This document shows positions 1-8,768 of a stretch of DNA of 64,000 nucleotides, in pieces. The notes under the pieces were generated by a model that had not been told where the DNA came from, searched no databases, and saw only the letters and a list, made by a program, of their open reading frames with translations. Made by a program: the position numbers and the translations under genes. How positions within the stretch are numbered: the stretch's first letter is position 1; every line of letters starts with the position of its first letter. The DNA is from Kitasatospora sp. NBC_00240 (GTDB taxonomy: Bacteria; Actinomycetota; Actinomycetes; Streptomycetales; Streptomycetaceae). The stretch lies in NCBI RefSeq assembly GCF_026342405.1, contig NZ_JAPEMU010000001.1, positions 4,154,001 to 4,218,000 on the forward strand, written 5' to 3'.

Positions 1-36
1 CGGACGCGGTCACCCGCCCTCGGCAGAGGAGCAGCC

Positions 37-399
37 ATGTCCGGACTGATCCGTATGAGCCTCGACTCCCCCGAGGAGGTCCGGCCCTTCGACGGGGGCA
101 TGGGGCACGTGGCACTCGTCAACCTCGAAGCCGGCGCGGTGGGGCGCGGGGTCTTCGAGCCCGGGTGGCGGTGGACCAAGCACATCAAGCCGCTCGCCGG
201 GACGGACACCTGTCAGGCCTCGCACATGGGCTACGTCGTCTCCGGCCGCATGAAGATCGTCATGGACGACGGCGAGGAGGCCGAGTTCGGGCCCGGCGAC
301 GTCATGATCTGCCCGCCCGGCCATGACGCCTGGGTCCTCGGGGACGAAGCCTGCGTCGTGCTGGACTGGCAGGGGTTCACCGACTACGCCAAGCGCTGA
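37..399 (+). CDS. Cupin-domain protein
   Basis: A 120-residue single-domain cupin. The central part has the small beta-barrel pattern: a glycine-rich strand (GYVVSGRMKIVMDDGEEAEF, about residues 69-88) followed by the second cupin motif around PGDVMICPPGHDAW (about 90-103). Free-standing cupins of this size bind a metal or small ligand and act as enzymes or sensors; no substrate can be deduced. The usual metal-binding histidines are only partly present (H in PPGHD), so catalysis is uncertain. The ATG follows a GAGG-type ribosome binding site (gaggagcagcc). It stands alone, facing the DUF1203 gene downstream. Confidence 0.85.
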   Translation: MSGLIRMSLDSPEEVRPFDGGMGHVALVNLEAGAVGRGVFEPGWRWTKHIKPLAGTDTCQASHMGYVVSGRMKIVMDDGEEAEFGPGDVMICPPGHDAWVLGDEACVVLDWQGFTDYAKR

Positions 400-465
400 G
401 TACGCCCCGCACACCCCGTAGGCCCCGTAGGCCTCGCCGCCGGGCCCGGTGCGGGGCCGGTCGGC

Positions 466-957
466 TCAGCCCCGCCGGACCTCGTGCAGGAAGCAGCCGA
501 ACTCCAGCGCCCGCACGTGTACCAGCGCGACCTCGGGGTCGGCCAGCAGCCCGCGGGCCGCGGTCTCGGCGGTGTCGGGGGTGACGACCGTGCCGCCCAG
601 GATGTGGCCCCGGCGGTCGTAGGCACGCAGCACCCGCTCGGAGCCGTGGAAGCCCGCCGGCCAGGCGGAGCCCGCGCCGGGGCAGGCTTGCGCGTGAACG
701 AAGACCGGGCCGACCTCGTCGTAGGGGCCAGGTTCGGCCCCGGTCTCCTCCGCCCAGCGCCGGAGCGGCGCGTAGCTGAGCAGGGCGATCCGCTCGCCGG
801 GCCTGGCCCGGGTGAGGCAGCAGCGCAGCGGGGCCCCGCCCTCCTCGTCGACGGAGAGGACGGGCGGGCGCCCCGCGTCGTCCCGCTCGCGCAGGCGCCG
901 GAGCGCCGCCGGGTCGATCGGCCTGACCTGCGGGGCTGGTGCGGCTGTCGTCGTCAT
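466..957 (-). CDS. DUF1203 domain protein
   Basis: A 163-residue protein resembling DUF1203 (function unknown). Family-like features are the early segment with paired cysteines (LRCCLTRARPGERIALLSY, about residues 44-62), the middle segment with GPVFVHAQACPG, and the C-terminal part ending VHVRALEFGCFLHEVRRG. No signal peptide or membrane segment is visible, so it should be cytoplasmic. It is convergent with the cupin gene and lies 47 bp downstream of the MerR-type regulator on the same strand, so the two may share a transcript. I know no biochemical role for the family. Confidence 0.75.
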   Translation of the reverse strand: MTTTAAPAPQVRPIDPAALRRLRERDDAGRPPVLSVDEEGGAPLRCCLTRARPGERIALLSYAPLRRWAEETGAEPGPYDEVGPVFVHAQACPGAGSAWPAGFHGSERVLRAYDRRGHILGGTVVTPDTAETAARGLLADPEVALVHVRALEFGCFLHEVRRG

Positions 958-1004
958 GCCTGCCAGCCTGCGCGATCCCGGCCGCCGTCACCGGCGGGAT
1001 TCGG

Positions 1005-1940
1005 TCATCGCGCTCGCAGGCCGGCGATCAGCCAGTCGAAGGCGGGGCCGAGCGCGGGCGGGACGGGGTCGCCGTTGACGACCGCGATCAGGTGCCAGTA
1101 GCGCTCGGTGCGGGGGTCGTTGCCGGTCTCCAGCCGCTCCAGCAGCCAGGCCCGGAACGGCGGCTCGTCGGGGCGGGCGAAGAGGTCGGCGAAGGCCGCC
1201 GCCAGCTCGTCGACGACCGGCCGGGCCGCGGCGGAGTCGGGCGCGACGCCCGCCTCGCGGGCCTCGGTGGTCCGCGCCAGGACGGTCATGACGAGCCTGC
1301 CGTCCTCGTCGGTGCCGGTGCGGGCGCCGGCCGCGCGTTCCCGATCCTGATAGGCGGCCATCCGGCGCACGGCGGCCCGGAAGTCCTGGTCCTGGACGAG
1401 TTCGCCGAGTTCGATCCAGGCGTCGGACTGCTCGTCGCTGGGCTCCTCGGGGAGGTCCGGCAGTGCGGCGCGCATCTTGGCGGCGAACTCGGGGCCGACG
1501 TCGAGGCCGTCGAAGGCCTGGTCGACGAAGTCCCGGACCAGTCGGCGGCGTTCCTGGCCGGAGAGCCTTGCGAGCCTGTTCACGAGTTCCAACTCCTCCG
1601 GGGTGGACCCGCGTCCGGCCGCGGACCGCAGCACGGCCCGGCGCAGCCGCAGGGTGCGGATCTGCGTGTCCAGGGCCTGCGCGTGCATGGCGGCGACCTC
1701 GGCGACGGTGGTCTCGCGGGCCAGCAGCCGCTGGACGGTCGCGAGGTCGACACCGAGTTCGCGCAGGGTCCGGACGAGGTCCAGACGAGCTCGCGCGTCA
1801 CGGTCGTAGAGCCGGTAGCCGGCGGGTGTACGGTCGGTCGGCGGCACCACGCCCTCGTCGGACCAGAACCGGATGGTCCTGACCGGCAGCCCGGTCAGGG
1901 CGGCCAGTTCGCCGATGGTGTGCAGGGTGTCGCCGTCCAT
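1005..1940 (-). CDS. MerR-family transcriptional regulator
   Basis: The N-terminal winged helix-turn-helix is clear (LHTIGELAALTGLPVRTIRF, then WSDEGVVPPTDRTPAGYRLY, residues about 6-46), followed by the dimerisation helix. MerR proteins twist DNA between an over-spaced -35 and -10. The C-terminal part (about residues 110-311) is far longer than in metal sensors and has no metal-binding cysteines, so an organic ligand or no ligand is more likely. The ATG at 1940 is preferred to the in-frame GTG at 1949 because AAGGTGG sits at good distance from it. A MerR-like dyad lies just upstream (1957-1978), suggesting autoregulation. A DUF1203 gene follows on the same strand. Confidence 0.85.
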   Translation of the reverse strand: MDGDTLHTIGELAALTGLPVRTIRFWSDEGVVPPTDRTPAGYRLYDRDARARLDLVRTLRELGVDLATVQRLLARETTVAEVAAMHAQALDTQIRTLRLRRAVLRSAAGRGSTPEELELVNRLARLSGQERRRLVRDFVDQAFDGLDVGPEFAAKMRAALPDLPEEPSDEQSDAWIELGELVQDQDFRAAVRRMAAYQDRERAAGARTGTDEDGRLVMTVLARTTEAREAGVAPDSAAARPVVDELAAAFADLFARPDEPPFRAWLLERLETGNDPRTERYWHLIAVVNGDPVPPALGPAFDWLIAGLRAR

Positions 1941-1956
1941 GTCCGCCACCTTGGGC

Positions 1957-1978
1957 CTTCCAGTCGCTGGAGACTCAA
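1957..1978 (-). promoter_or_regulatory. Candidate MerR-type operator/promoter
   Basis: A dyad TCCAG-TCG-CTGGA lies at 1959-1971, 19 bp upstream of the regulator ATG. On the minus strand it is preceded by TTGAGT, a possible -35. Dyads of this form between promoter elements are usual for MerR-family genes. No good -10 was seen, so the site is a proposal for autoregulation. Confidence 0.4.
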
Positions 1979-2016
1979 GTCTGGGGCGCGAAGTGCCCCC
2001 GGGAGGGGGGAACGGC

Positions 2017-3309
2017 TCAGACCGCGCTGCCGGCCTTCCAGGCCGCCCAGGTCATGTTCCAGCCGTTGAGGCCGTTGGACGGTTCGACCGTCTTGTCGCC
2101 GGAGTTCACGACCTCGACCACGTCGCCGACCATCGAGCTCTTGTAGAACGCGTAGCCGTTGGTGGACGGGTCCTCGCCGCCCTTGGCGTCCTGCAGGCCG
2201 ACGCAGCCGTGGCTGGTGTTCTGGCTGCCGAAGATCGACGCGGGGGACCAGTAGTTGCCGTGGATGAAGGTGCCCGAGGTGGTGAGGCGCTGGGCGTGCG
2301 GCACGTCGGGGATGTTGTACTCGTCGCCGAGGCCGACCGTGGTGGAGTCCATCTTGGTCTGCTGGAACTGCTCGGATATGACCATCTTCCCGCCCCAGGT
2401 CTTGTGCTCCGGGGAGCCGCCCGAGATCGGGTAGGTGGCGCTGACCTGCCCGTCGGTGGTGACGGTGAGGGTCTTGGCGGCCAGGTCGACGACGCTGGTC
2501 CGGCTGCGGCCGACGGTGAAGCGGACGTCCTTCGACTGGGTGCCGTAGTACCCCTTGGCGCCCTCGACGTCCTTGAGGCGGAGCTTGAGGGTGACCTTGG
2601 TGCCGGCCGCCCAGTAGTCCGCGGGCCGGAAGTCGAGGCGGGTGCTGGAGAACCAGTGCCCGACTATCTCGACCCCCGGCTGGGCCGTCACCGTTATCGC
2701 CTGCTGGACGGCCGCGCGGTCGGTGATCGGCTTGTTGAAGTTGATCGAGACGGGCATGCCGACGCCGACCACCGAGCCGTTCTCGGGGGTGAAGTACCCG
2801 ACGAAGGTGTTGGCGGGGGTGGTCGTGGTGAAGGTGGTGTTGGCGTCCGACTCCAGCCCGTCGCCGTCGGTGGCGGCGACCGCGACGGTGTACTTGGTGC
2901 CGCTGGTGAGCGTGCCGGTGGAGGTCCAGCTGGTGGAGTCGGCGGAGAGCTTGCCCTCGACGGCCTGGCCGGCGGAGTCGGCGAGCCGGACGGAACCGAG
3001 GGTGCCGGCGGTGACGGTGACCTTGACCGGCTCGGTGAAGCTGGCGTTGGCGGCCTCGTCGGCGGGCAGCACGGTGATCTTCGCGACGGAGGTCTTCGGC
3101 GAGTTGCTCGCACTGCCGGTGGCGCTCGCGCCGCCGGTGGGCCCGCCTGCGGCGCCCGTGCCGCTGCCCGCGCCGGTGTTCTTGGTGTCGTTGCAGGCGG
3201 CGATCAGCAGGACGGGTGCCCCGAGCAGCCCGGCGAGCACGCCGCGGCGGGTCCAGGTGCCTTCGGTGGTGCCTTCGGTGGGCCGGTTTCGTCGCTCGCG
3301 TGCCGTCAC
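2017..3309 (-). CDS. L,D-transpeptidase lipoprotein, Ig-like domains
   Basis: A 430-residue protein of the LdtMt2 type that makes 3-3 cross-links in peptidoglycan outside the membrane. The N-terminus has RR, a hydrophobic stretch and a lipobox (LLIAAC, Cys about 39), so it should be a lipoprotein, possibly Tat-exported. A low-complexity Gly/Ser/Thr linker follows, then two immunoglobulin-like domains (about 70-300). The YkuD catalytic domain is C-terminal: His350 in HGNYWS and the SHGCVGL motif with nucleophile Cys369. The length matches actinobacterial Ldt lipoproteins. It is a single gene; a strong hairpin at 3437-3470 isolates it from the upstream gene, so its promoter lies between 3310 and 3436. 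Confidence 0.93.
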   Translation of the reverse strand: MTARERRNRPTEGTTEGTWTRRGVLAGLLGAPVLLIAACNDTKNTGAGSGTGAAGGPTGGASATGSASNSPKTSVAKITVLPADEAANASFTEPVKVTVTAGTLGSVRLADSAGQAVEGKLSADSTSWTSTGTLTSGTKYTVAVAATDGDGLESDANTTFTTTTPANTFVGYFTPENGSVVGVGMPVSINFNKPITDRAAVQQAITVTAQPGVEIVGHWFSSTRLDFRPADYWAAGTKVTLKLRLKDVEGAKGYYGTQSKDVRFTVGRSRTSVVDLAAKTLTVTTDGQVSATYPISGGSPEHKTWGGKMVISEQFQQTKMDSTTVGLGDEYNIPDVPHAQRLTTSGTFIHGNYWSPASIFGSQNTSHGCVGLQDAKGGEDPSTNGYAFYKSSMVGDVVEVVNSGDKTVEPSNGLNGWNMTWAAWKAGSAV

Positions 3310-3436
3310 GTCGTCGTCTCCCTGCTGCTCACCTTCGGGGCATTACGGATAGAAAGGCGTTCTGTCCTTCCGCGGTTGCACCGCCAACGGGAAGAGATCG
3401 TATGAGAACACTTATCTTCATGCCAAACATGGACAA

Positions 3437-3470
3437 ACCGCCCGACCTGTGCAGTCACAGGCCGGGCGGT
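3437..3470 (-). terminator. Hairpin terminator after the 114-residue protein gene
   Basis: Arms 3437-3451 and 3456-3470 pair over 15 bp with a single A/C mismatch and a 4-nt loop. On the minus strand it lies about 50 bp past the stop codon at 3520 and is followed by a T-rich patch (GGTTTGTCC). Confidence 0.75.
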
Positions 3471-3519
3471 CGTCACAGCAGCTCAGCGGCTTTCCCGCTG
3501 CGGCGAAGCGTGTCCGGAG

Positions 3520-3864
3520 TCACTCCGAGGACGCGGGCTCCTCCACCGTGTACTCGTCCCAGCCCTCCCCCTCCGGGTCGAACTCGGTCTGCACGGACTC
3601 CCAGGTGGCCGAGGCGAGCTCGACCCCGGGGATGTCGCCGAGCAGCGCGACCGGGTCGATGAAGTGGGCGAGCGAACCCGACGGGTCCACCTCGATGGCC
3701 TCGACGGACTGCGTCCGCTCCTCGTCGTCGAGGTACTCGTCATTCTCCACCTGGGCCAGGGCGGCGGTCTTCAGGGCCTGCTCATCGGTGATCTCCGCGA
3801 TGAGCTCGATGCTGAGCCGGACGTAGCGCGGGGCGTCCTGGCCGGTCAGTTCAGTGCTGGTCAT
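3520..3864 (-). CDS. Conserved hypothetical acidic protein
   Basis: A 114-residue acidic protein. The ATG at 3864 begins MTSTELTGQDAPRYVRLSIE and replaces longer readings that would extend into the structured upstream region. It has no signal peptide, membrane segment or recognisable domain. The sequence looks like alternating helix and strand with a strongly acidic C-terminus (about 50% D/E over the last 30 residues). I do not recognise the family. It stands between the L,D-transpeptidase gene and the cystathionine beta-synthase gene, with its own terminator and about 430 bp of leader containing several hairpins, which may mean an RNA-level control. Confidence 0.7.
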   Translation of the reverse strand: MTSTELTGQDAPRYVRLSIELIAEITDEQALKTAALAQVENDEYLDDEERTQSVEAIEVDPSGSLAHFIDPVALLGDIPGVELASATWESVQTEFDPEGEGWDEYTVEEPASSE

Positions 3865-4294
3865 GCGTGCGAGGTTACGGGAACACCGGGCCGCGCGGGC
3901 GCGGGCGGCGCACCCGTCCCGGAACACGGGAAGGCCGGCCCCTCCGAAGAGGGACCGGCCGTCTCGCCTCCGCCGGGGCTCCCCCACCCGGGAGCCGCGG
4001 AGACGCGCCTTTCGGCGCGGTTGGGTGCCGTGGGAGCCGCCGCACCCTGTTGATCCGGCAGTACCGGACAGGGGCGGGACGACGGCGTCCCCCACGGGCA
4101 GACACGGCGGGCCGGGTCAGGGCCGACCGACGTGTCCCAGATGACCGCGGTTGCCGGGGAGCCGCTCCCGGCGGTTGCTGTCATCTCGCTTCGGCATCTT
4201 GCCGTTGACCAATACGATGCCCGACCGTTGTTAACCGGATGCTGCGCGCAGGTGACGCCGGTGTACCACTTCACGGGGTGGACGAAGTTTCACG
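3865..4294. other. Gene-free region with several hairpins
   Basis: No convincing coding sequence is present in this 430 bp. It contains several local inverted repeats: GGCCGG/CCGGCC around a CGAA loop near 3932-3960, CGCGCC-TTTC-GGCGCG at about 4004-4019, and AGATGAC/GTCATCT arms (4139-4186) enclosing CCGGGGAGC/GCTCCCGG. TTGACC near 4205 could be a -35. The region would form the 5' leader of the minus-strand gene starting at 3864. I could not match it to a known riboswitch class. Confidence 0.4.
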
Positions 4295-4379
4295 GCCCCG
4301 GCGGACCGCCGCCCCTGATCCCGGATCAGCGGGCCGACAGGGCGGGCCGGTCGGGAGCGGGGCGGCGGTCCGCCGGGGC
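4295..4379. terminator. 21-bp inverted repeat after the CBS gene
   Basis: Arms 4295-4315 and 4359-4379 are perfectly complementary over 21 bp and enclose a 43-nt loop that itself contains TGATCC/GGATCA. It lies about 50 bp beyond the stop of the cystathionine beta-synthase gene on the minus strand. A terminator is the simplest reading, but the large loop is unusual. Confidence 0.55.
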
Positions 4380-4430
4380 GCGAGCCGCACGGTGCACATC
4401 GCACGGCGGATCGGCACACGGCGGCAGGGC

Positions 4431-5831
4431 TCAGTGCGCGGTGCGGCTGGTGAGGAAGCCCAGCAGGTCCTGGCGGGTGACGATGCCCTGCGGCTTGCCC
4501 TCCACCAGCACCACGGCCGCGTCGGCCTTCTCCAGCACCGTCATCAGGCTGGTCACCGTCTCGCCCGAGCCGACCACCGGCAGCGGCTTGGACATGACCT
4601 TCTCCAGCTTGTCGCCGAGGTCGATCTCCTTCGCGAAGAGACCCTCCAGCAGCAGCTTCTCCGCCACCGAGCCGATCACCTCGCCCGCCATGATGTCCGG
4701 GTGCCCGGCGCCCGGGGAGACCACCGGCATCTGCGAGACGCCGTACTCCTGGAGCACCCGGACGGCCTCGGCGACCGTCTCGCTGGGGTGCATGTGGACG
4801 AACTGCGGGATGCCCTCGTGCTCGATGGCGTCCTTGCGGGCCAGCACCTCGCCGATGGACGCCTCGTCGGTGGCGGACGGCAGGAAGCCGTAGTCGGCCA
4901 TCCAGTCGTCGTTGAAGATCTTGGAGAGGTAGCCACGGCCGCCGTCCGGCAGCAGCACCACGACCACGTCGTCCGGGCCGAGCCCGCGGGCGACCTCCAG
5001 CGCGGCCACCACGGCCATCCCGCAGGAGCCGCCGACCAGCAGGCCCTCCTCCTTGGCCAGGCGGCGGGTCATCTGGAAGGAGTCCTTGTCGGAGACCGCC
5101 ACGATCCCGTCGGCGACGCTGCGGTCGTAGGCGGTCGGCCAGAAGTCCTCACCGACGCCCTCGACCAGGTACGGCCGGCCGGTGCCACCCGAGTAGACGG
5201 AGCCCTCCGGGTCGGCGCCGATCACCTTGACCTTGCCGCCGGACGCCTCCTTCAGGTAGTTGCCGGTGCCGGAGATGGTGCCGCCGGTGCCGACGCCCGC
5301 CACGAAGTGGGTGATCTTCCCGTCGGTCTGCTCCCACAGCTCGGGGCCGGTGGAGTAGTAGTGGGAGGCCGGGTTGTCGGGGTTGGAGTACTGGTCCGGC
5401 TTCCAGGCGTTCGGGGTCTCCCGGACCAGGCGGTCGGAGACGTTGTAGTACGAGTCCGGGTGCTCCGGCGCGACGGCGGTCGGGCAGACCACGACCTCGG
5501 CGCCGTACGCGCGGAGGGTGTTGATCTTGTCGGTGGAGACCTTGTCCGGACAGACGAAGATGCAGTGGTAGCCCTTCTGCTGCGCCACGATCGCCAGACC
5601 CACACCGGTGTTGCCGGAGGTCGGCTCGACGATCGTCCCGCCGGGCTTGAGCGCGCCGGAGGCCTCGGCGGCCTCGATCATGCGCATCGCGATCCGGTCC
5701 TTGACCGAACCGCCGGGGTTGAAGTACTCGACCTTCGCCAGCACCGTCGCGCTGATCCCGTCGGTGACCTTGTTCAGCTTGACCAGTGGCGTGTTGCCGA
5801 CCAGATCGATGATCGAGTTGTGGTACCGCAC
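4431..5831 (-). CDS. cbs: Cystathionine beta-synthase, PLP-dependent
   Basis: A 466-residue PLP enzyme of the cysteine synthase/CBS fold. It condenses serine (or O-acetylserine) with homocysteine in reverse transsulfuration. The PLP lysine is K44 in EYFNPGGSVKDR; the substrate loop TSGNTG (about 74-79) and the phosphate-binding GTGGTISG are present. The C-terminal third (about 335-460) carries a pair of CBS domains, which distinguishes it from plain cysteine synthase. The GTG at 5831 is chosen because GGGAGGA sits 6 nt ahead and the protein then begins VRYHNSIIDLVGNTPLVKLN, as in homologues; a longer reading from 5876 lacks support. It is divergent from the SGNH hydrolase gene with 166 bp between starts. 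Confidence 0.93.
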   Translation of the reverse strand: MRYHNSIIDLVGNTPLVKLNKVTDGISATVLAKVEYFNPGGSVKDRIAMRMIEAAEASGALKPGGTIVEPTSGNTGVGLAIVAQQKGYHCIFVCPDKVSTDKINTLRAYGAEVVVCPTAVAPEHPDSYYNVSDRLVRETPNAWKPDQYSNPDNPASHYYSTGPELWEQTDGKITHFVAGVGTGGTISGTGNYLKEASGGKVKVIGADPEGSVYSGGTGRPYLVEGVGEDFWPTAYDRSVADGIVAVSDKDSFQMTRRLAKEEGLLVGGSCGMAVVAALEVARGLGPDDVVVVLLPDGGRGYLSKIFNDDWMADYGFLPSATDEASIGEVLARKDAIEHEGIPQFVHMHPSETVAEAVRVLQEYGVSQMPVVSPGAGHPDIMAGEVIGSVAEKLLLEGLFAKEIDLGDKLEKVMSKPLPVVGSGETVTSLMTVLEKADAAVVLVEGKPQGIVTRQDLLGFLTSRTAH

Positions 5832-5997
5832 GGGGGTCCTCCCGGTCTGTGGCCCTGCAAGATTTCGGTACTTCAAAGACTATGGCCACGGATGGCCCAC
5901 GCTCACCGATAGCGCGCCGCCAGGACGGGTACCAGGGGTACACAGACACTGGAACGGCCCCGTCGGGGGCGACGCAAGGACGCGAAGGGGGGACCGG

Positions 5998-7164
5998 ATG
6001 CCAGGCGCGACACAGTCGCGGGCCCGGGTGGCCCGGCGGATCGCCACGGCGGCGGCGTACGGCGGGGGCGGGCTCGGTCTGCTCGGGGTGGGACTGGTCG
6101 GAATCCTCCTGACCGAGAGCAAGCTGGCGGTCCGGGCCGTCGGGATCCTGGACGGCGACCCGCCCAAGGCCGACGGGGTGTACGGGGAGGCCTTCGCCGA
6201 ACCCGGCGGGGACGTCCCCCCGCTCACCCTGGCCTTCCTCGGCGACTCGACGGCCGCCGGCCTCGGCGTGCTCCGCGGGCGGGAGACGCCCGGCGCGCTG
6301 CTGGCGGCCGGGCTGGCGTCGGTGGCCGAGCGGCGGGTGCGACTGCTGAACGTGGCGAAGTCCGGCGCCCGCTCCGCGGACCTGGCCCGGCAGGCCGAGC
6401 TGGCGCTGCCGCACCGCCCCGACCTCGCGGTGATCATGGTGGGCGCCAACGACGTGACCCGGCACAGTCCGGCCGCGCAGTGCGTGCGCCAGCTCGGCGA
6501 GGCGGTCGAGATGCTGCAGGCGGCCGGCTGCCAGGTGGTGGTCGGCACCTGCCCGGACCTGGGGACGATCAAGCCCGTCCGGCCCCCGCTGCGCTGGGTG
6601 GCCCGGCGGCTCAGCCGGCAGCTGGCGGCGGCGCAGACCATCGCGGTGGTGCAGGCCGGCGGGCGGACCGTCTCGCTGGGCTCGCTGCTCGGCCCCGAGT
6701 TCGCCGCCCGCCCGGAGATGTTCGCCTCCGACCGCTACCACCCCTCGGCGCAGGGGTACGCGACCGCGGCGATGGCGATGCTGCCCTCGCTCTGCGCCGC
6801 CGTGGACCTGTGGCCGGTGGAGGACGGACCGGGCGAGGACGGACCGCTGGAGGGCGAGGCGGTGCTGCCGGTGGCGGTCGCCGCCGCGGCGGCGGCCGGG
6901 CAGTCCGGCGCCGAGGTCGAGGCGGTCGGACCGGACGGCGGCGCCCGGCGCTGGGCCCTGATCCGGCACCGGCTGCGGCTCGGCCTGCCGGACCCGGGCG
7001 CGCCCGCGGGGGCGCCCGCGGGGGCGCCGGACGGGCCGGAGCAGGACGCGCCGGAGCCGGGCGGGTCCGCCCCGGCCGGGCCGGACGGGCAGCCCGCGGC
7101 GACCCCACCCCGGGAGGCGGGTACGGCGTCGGCCAACTCACACGTGAGGGCAGGTGACGCCTGA
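5998..7164 (+). CDS. SGNH/GDSL hydrolase, membrane-anchored
   Basis: A 388-residue esterase/lipase-like protein. After a short basic N-terminus there is a hydrophobic segment (about residues 18-39) that should anchor it to the membrane with the catalytic domain outside. SGNH blocks are visible: GDST with nucleophile Ser84, GAND with Asn151, and DRYH with Asp245/His248. The C-terminal 110 residues are low-complexity (Ala/Gly/Pro), including a short GAPA repeat near 7004-7027. ATG at 5998 follows GGGGGGA. Substrate is unknown; relatives deacylate lipids or carbohydrates. Divergent from the CBS gene; the thiolase gene follows after 96 bp. Confidence 0.85.
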   Translation: MPGATQSRARVARRIATAAAYGGGGLGLLGVGLVGILLTESKLAVRAVGILDGDPPKADGVYGEAFAEPGGDVPPLTLAFLGDSTAAGLGVLRGRETPGALLAAGLASVAERRVRLLNVAKSGARSADLARQAELALPHRPDLAVIMVGANDVTRHSPAAQCVRQLGEAVEMLQAAGCQVVVGTCPDLGTIKPVRPPLRWVARRLSRQLAAAQTIAVVQAGGRTVSLGSLLGPEFAARPEMFASDRYHPSAQGYATAAMAMLPSLCAAVDLWPVEDGPGEDGPLEGEAVLPVAVAAAAAAGQSGAEVEAVGPDGGARRWALIRHRLRLGLPDPGAPAGAPAGAPDGPEQDAPEPGGSAPAGPDGQPAATPPREAGTASANSHVRAGDA

Positions 7165-7260
7165 GCTACTAAGCGGTAACTTTCCTCCCGGGTGTCCACC
7201 CCGGCCCGGCCGGCCGCCCGGACACCAGGTAGCCGAAGGTCACTCAACGAGGAGCCCGTC

Positions 7261-8481
7261 ATGCCCGAAGCCGTCATCGTCAGCGCAGCCCGTTCGCCGA
7301 TCGGCCGGGCGTTCAAGGGCTCGCTCAAGGACGTCCGCCCGGACGACCTGACCGCCCACATCATCGCCACCGCGCTGGCCAAGGTGCCCCAGCTGGACCC
7401 CCGCGACATCGACGACCTGATGCTCGGCTGCGGCCTGCCCGGCGGCGAGCAGGGCCACAACCTGGCCCGCATCGTGGCCGTCCAGATGGGCATGGACTAC
7501 CTGCCCGGCGCCACCATCACCCGCTACTGCTCGTCCTCCCTGCAGACCACCCGGATGGCACTGCACGCCATCAAGGCGGGCGAGGGCGACGTCTTCATCT
7601 CCGCCGGTGTCGAGACCGTCTCGCGCAGCGTCAACGGCACCTCCGACGGCATCCCCGGCACCCTCAACCCCTTCTTCGACGACGCGCTGGCCCGGACCGC
7701 CAGGCGCGCGGAGGAGGGCGGCGGCGAGTGGCACGACCCGCGCGCCGACGGCCTGGTCCCCGACGCCTACATCGCGATGGGCCAGACCGCCGAGAACCTC
7801 GCCGCCCTCAAGGGCATCACCCGCGCCGACCAGGACGAGTTCGGCGTCCGCTCGCAGAACCTCGCCGAGGCCGCCATCGCCTCCGGCTTCTGGGCCCGCG
7901 AGATCACCCCGGTCACCACCCCCGACGGCACCGTCGTCTCCACCGACGACGGCCCGCGCGCCGGCGTCACCCTGGACGCCGTCTCCGGCCTCAAGCCGGT
8001 CTTCCGCCCCGACGGCACCGTGACCGCCGGCAACTGCTGCCCGCTCAACGACGGCGCCGCCGCCCTGGTGATCATGTCCGACACCAAGGCCCGCGAGCTG
8101 GGCATCACCCCGCTCGCCCGGGTGGTCTCCACCGGCGTCAGCGCTCTGTCCCCCGAGATCATGGGCTACGGCCCGGTCGAGGCCTCCCGGCAGGCCCTGC
8201 GCCGGGCCGGCCTGACCATCGGCGACATCGACCTGGTCGAGATCAACGAGGCCTTCGCCGCCCAGGTCATCCCCTCCTACCGCGACCTGGGCGTCGACAT
8301 CGACCGCCTCAACGTCAACGGCGGCGCGATCGCCGTCGGCCACCCCTTCGGCATGACCGGCGCCCGCCTCACCACCACGCTGATCAACTCGCTCCAGTGG
8401 CACGACAAGCAGTTCGGTCTGGAGACCATGTGCGTCGGCGGCGGCCAGGGCATGGCCATGGTCATCGAGCGCCTCAGCTGA
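7261..8481 (+). CDS. Thiolase (acetyl-CoA C-acyltransferase)
   Basis: A 406-residue thiolase that cleaves 3-ketoacyl-CoA with CoA or runs the reverse Claisen condensation. The acyl-accepting Cys90 is in TRYCSSSLQT, the catalytic His361 in GHPFGMTGAR, and the second Cys391 in ETMCVGGGQG. NEAFA (about 337) is also present. The ATG at 7261 has GAGGAG upstream and gives the standard MPEAVIVSAARSPIGRAFKG start; longer readings add unrelated sequence. A patch of low-GC sequence (CTACTAAGCGGTAACTTT, 7166-7183) upstream probably contains the promoter or an operator. A 14-bp hairpin follows the stop, so it is monocistronic. Degradative versus biosynthetic use cannot be decided. Confidence 0.93.
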   Translation: MPEAVIVSAARSPIGRAFKGSLKDVRPDDLTAHIIATALAKVPQLDPRDIDDLMLGCGLPGGEQGHNLARIVAVQMGMDYLPGATITRYCSSSLQTTRMALHAIKAGEGDVFISAGVETVSRSVNGTSDGIPGTLNPFFDDALARTARRAEEGGGEWHDPRADGLVPDAYIAMGQTAENLAALKGITRADQDEFGVRSQNLAEAAIASGFWAREITPVTTPDGTVVSTDDGPRAGVTLDAVSGLKPVFRPDGTVTAGNCCPLNDGAAALVIMSDTKARELGITPLARVVSTGVSALSPEIMGYGPVEASRQALRRAGLTIGDIDLVEINEAFAAQVIPSYRDLGVDIDRLNVNGGAIAVGHPFGMTGARLTTTLINSLQWHDKQFGLETMCVGGGQGMAMVIERLS

Positions 8482-8536
8482 GAAACACCCCTGCGGGGCC
8501 GGGTGGTTCACCCATTCGCCATGACGCAGAGTAATT

Positions 8537-8573
8537 GAGGGCCGGATCACATTCTGACCGTGATCCGGCCCTC
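8537..8573 (+). terminator. Thiolase terminator
   Basis: A perfect 14-bp stem (8537-8550 with 8560-8573, GAGGGCCGGATCAC and its complement) with a 9-nt loop, 56 bp after the thiolase stop codon. Confidence 0.8.
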
Positions 8574-8768
8574 GATCTGCTCCGATCCGATCCGAAAATC
8601 GACACTCCGAAGTGGATCAACTCCGCTGCGTAGAACGGCGTTACCTAACAATTTGAGGACAAGTACGAAAGTCACGGACATATCGGACATCTGCCTCTGC
8701 AGTAACTCGCTCCCATGCGGCAGTGTGGAGGCGTAACCCCGTTCCACTCCTCCCTAGGAGTACGTTCC

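Noticed and set aside
4431..5876. Longer start for the CBS gene at 5876
   Set aside because: The extra 15 residues lack homology, while GGGAGGA fits the GTG at 5831.
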